From assembly GCA_025966365.1 (NCBI GenBank), contig JAICWV010000025.1, positions 1 to 32,133 of the forward strand: a stretch of DNA of 32,133 nt. Direction: 5' to 3'. A program made the translations under genes and the position numbers. Source of the stretch: Chloroflexota bacterium. Its GTDB lineage: Bacteria; Chloroflexota; UBA5177. Below are positions 30,799 to 32,133 of the stretch, piece by piece. Numbering within the stretch: the first letter of the stretch is position 1; each line of letters opens with the position of its first letter. The notes beneath the pieces were generated by a model. It was not told where the DNA came from. It searched no databases and saw nothing but the letters and a program-made list of their open reading frames with translations.

Positions 30799-32133
30799 TT
30801 AGCGTCCGCGCTGGGCCGCTTCAAGTAGCTCTTCGGCATTGCGCCGCGCCGCGTCGCTGCCGGTTCCGCTCATCATCTCAGCAATTTCTTCCACCCTCTC
30901 ACCGGGCTCCAGCGCACGCACGTCGACGGTCGTACGGCCCCCTCGCACCGCCTTCAGCACTGTGAGGTGTTGGTCGGCCAGCGCGGCAATTTGGGGCATG
31001 TGCGTAATCGTGAGCACCTGGTGACTCTCCGCCAGCGTCCGCATGCGCTGCCCCACGTTCATGGCACGGCGGCCTCCCACGCCCACGTCCACTTCATCGA
31101 AAACAAGCGTCGGAATCCTGTCGGCGCGCGCCAGGACGCTCTTGAGCGCCAGCAGAAATCGAGAGGTCTCGCCGCCGGATGCAACCCGTTCCAGCGGTTT
31201 AAGCGGCTCACCTGGATTGAAGGACACCAAAAACGCGACTCGATCGATGCCGGAGGGCGTGTATGCATACCGCCCTTCACCATCCACCATCAGCCCCTCA
31301 GGCGATTCCTGGCGGCCAATCTGTACCTCGAAGCTGGTTCCCTTCAAACCCAGGCCCTGCAGCGCATCCGCCATGGCCGAGGTGAGTGTCGCAGCCGCCT
31401 CGTTCCGCCGGCGAGAAAGGTCACCGGCCAGACGCCCTGCCCCCGCTTCCGCCACCCGGACATCGTGCTCCAGGGCAGCAATGCGCTCGTCCAGGTTCTC
31501 TACACCCTCAAGCTCGGCGCGAACGCGTTCGCCAAAGGCGATCACGTCATCGATCGTCGGGCCGTACTTGCGCTGCAAGCGGGCCAGTAAGTCGAGCCGC
31601 TCCTCGATCGTCTCCAGGCGGCGAGGATCATACTCAAGCGTGTCGCGGTAGCGGCGAAGCTCCCCGGCGATATCCTCGATCTCGACCTGGACCGACTGCA
31701 GCCGCTCGGCCAGGGCGGCCAGCCCCGGATCAATTTCCGCAATCTCGCGGGTCGCCGATACGGCGGCTCCCACCGAATCGACTGCTGGAGTGCCTCCCCC
31801 ATGGAGCGCGTCGTACGCCACGGAGGCGAGTGAGGCGAGTTTTTCGGCGTTGGCCAGCAGGTTCCGCTCGGCACGCAGATCCTCCTCCTCCCCGGCCCGA
31901 AGCTGAGCTCCTTCGATCTCACCGCTCTGAAAACGCAGGAGATCCAGCCGCTGCTCTGCTTCCCGGTGCCCGTCGACGATCGCTCCGAGATCCTGTCGCA
32001 GGGTGCGGAGGCTGCGCACCGCGTCGGCAGTTGAAGTGCGAAGCGGCATCAAACCCGCGTATCGGTCGAGGATGTCAAGCTGGCGGTCGGTCTTCAGCAC
32101 CGACAGGTGCTCTGACTGGCCGTGAATATCGAC
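30799..32133 (-). CDS. recN: DNA repair protein RecN, N-terminal part outside window
   Basis: RecN is an SMC-like ATPase that acts early in double-strand break repair. The frame runs to the window edge; the first visible residues are VDIHGQSEHLS, a known RecN motif, so the gene continues beyond 32133 and its Walker A part is missing. About 444 residues are visible: a coiled-coil arm, the ABC signature VASGGETSRFLLALK, Walker B PTLVFDEVDVGVGG and the ITHMPQIAALADQH segment. The usual signature is LSGGE, here ASGGE. It is convergent with the NFACT gene, with only 6 nt between the stops, so no separate terminator fits. Confidence 0.95.
   Translation of the reverse strand, partial: VDIHGQSEHLSVLKTDRQLDILDRYAGLMPLRTSTADAVRSLRTLRQDLGAIVDGHREAEQRLDLLRFQSGEIEGAQLRAGEEEDLRAERNLLANAEKLASLASVAYDALHGGGTPAVDSVGAAVSATREIAEIDPGLAALAERLQSVQVEIEDIAGELRRYRDTLEYDPRRLETIEERLDLLARLQRKYGPTIDDVIAFGERVRAELEGVENLDERIAALEHDVRVAEAGAGRLAGDLSRRRNEAAATLTSAMADALQGLGLKGTSFEVQIGRQESPEGLMVDGEGRYAYTPSGIDRVAFLVSFNPGEPLKPLERVASGGETSRFLLALKSVLARADRIPTLVFDEVDVGVGGRRAMNVGQRMRTLAESHQVLTITHMPQIAALADQHLTVLKAVRGGRTTVDVRALEPGERVEEIAEMMSGTGSDAARRNAEELLEAAQRGR

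Noticed and set aside
1-32133. Defence system, prophage, CRISPR or secondary-metabolite island
   Set aside because: All genes are assigned to housekeeping families, with no integrase, transposase, repeat-spacer pattern or gene of foreign composition visible.

Overview
This is a GC-rich chromosomal window with about 25 tightly packed genes, almost all housekeeping. I see no mobile element, CRISPR array, rRNA or tRNA, and the longest gene-free stretch is about 215 nt (19064-19278). The gene set suggests a high-GC Terrabacteria lineage, most likely Chloroflexota or Candidatus Dormibacterota: a fused transaldolase/glucose-6-phosphate isomerase, OpcA next to Zwf, a predicted F420-dependent luciferase-like oxidoreductase, a DPPR-synthase-like UbiA protein, and a helicase operon with DnaD and a DnaI/DnaC-like loader. 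This is an inference from gene content; no marker for placement was computed.

Region 1 (1-11591, minus strand) is one long operon for the pentose phosphate pathway. In transcription order it holds a gluconokinase-like FGGY kinase, tkt, a tal-pgi fusion, gnd (short, NAD-type), zwf, opcA, pgl and rpe, then the first 12 codons of an unknown gene that leaves the window. Neighbouring genes overlap by 4 nt or lie 1-17 nt apart. rpiA (11648-12343, plus) is transcribed divergently from a 56-nt gap in which the two candidate -10 elements overlap. Together these genes cover the oxidative and non-oxidative branches, and Pgi allows fructose-6-P to be recycled.

Region 2 (12347-13835, minus) holds citrate synthase followed by a TatA/TatB-like translocase subunit.

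Region 3 (13971-16884, plus) is a four-gene cluster: a UbiA-family prenyl-phosphate phosphoribosyltransferase, a PHP-domain phosphoesterase, a NarL/LuxR-type response regulator with a degenerate receiver domain, and ComF.

Region 4 (16941-19063, minus) has a GT4 glycosyltransferase and a luciferase-like (F420-type) oxidoreductase with overlapping ends.

Region 5 (19232-21681, minus) is secD-secF. It has a good sigma70-like promoter, a leader that can form two mutually exclusive hairpins, and a terminator after secF.

Region 6 (21678-25294, minus) is the replication operon: dnaB, dnaD-like, dnaI/dnaC-like loader and a metallophosphoesterase. Its upstream region carries three degenerate repeats and DnaA-box-like sequences.

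Region 7 (25467-28400, minus) is glpX-rho-rplI behind a strong candidate promoter and a C-rich leader. gmk (minus) and an NFACT/RqcH-like gene (plus) diverge at about 29060. The window ends inside recN (minus), which lacks its N-terminal part here.

I did not find a clear new biological system. The observations most worth a second look are the degenerate response regulator, the secD leader, the repeat cluster upstream of the helicase operon, and the overlapping divergent promoters at the head of the pentose phosphate operon. All motif and start calls were made by eye.
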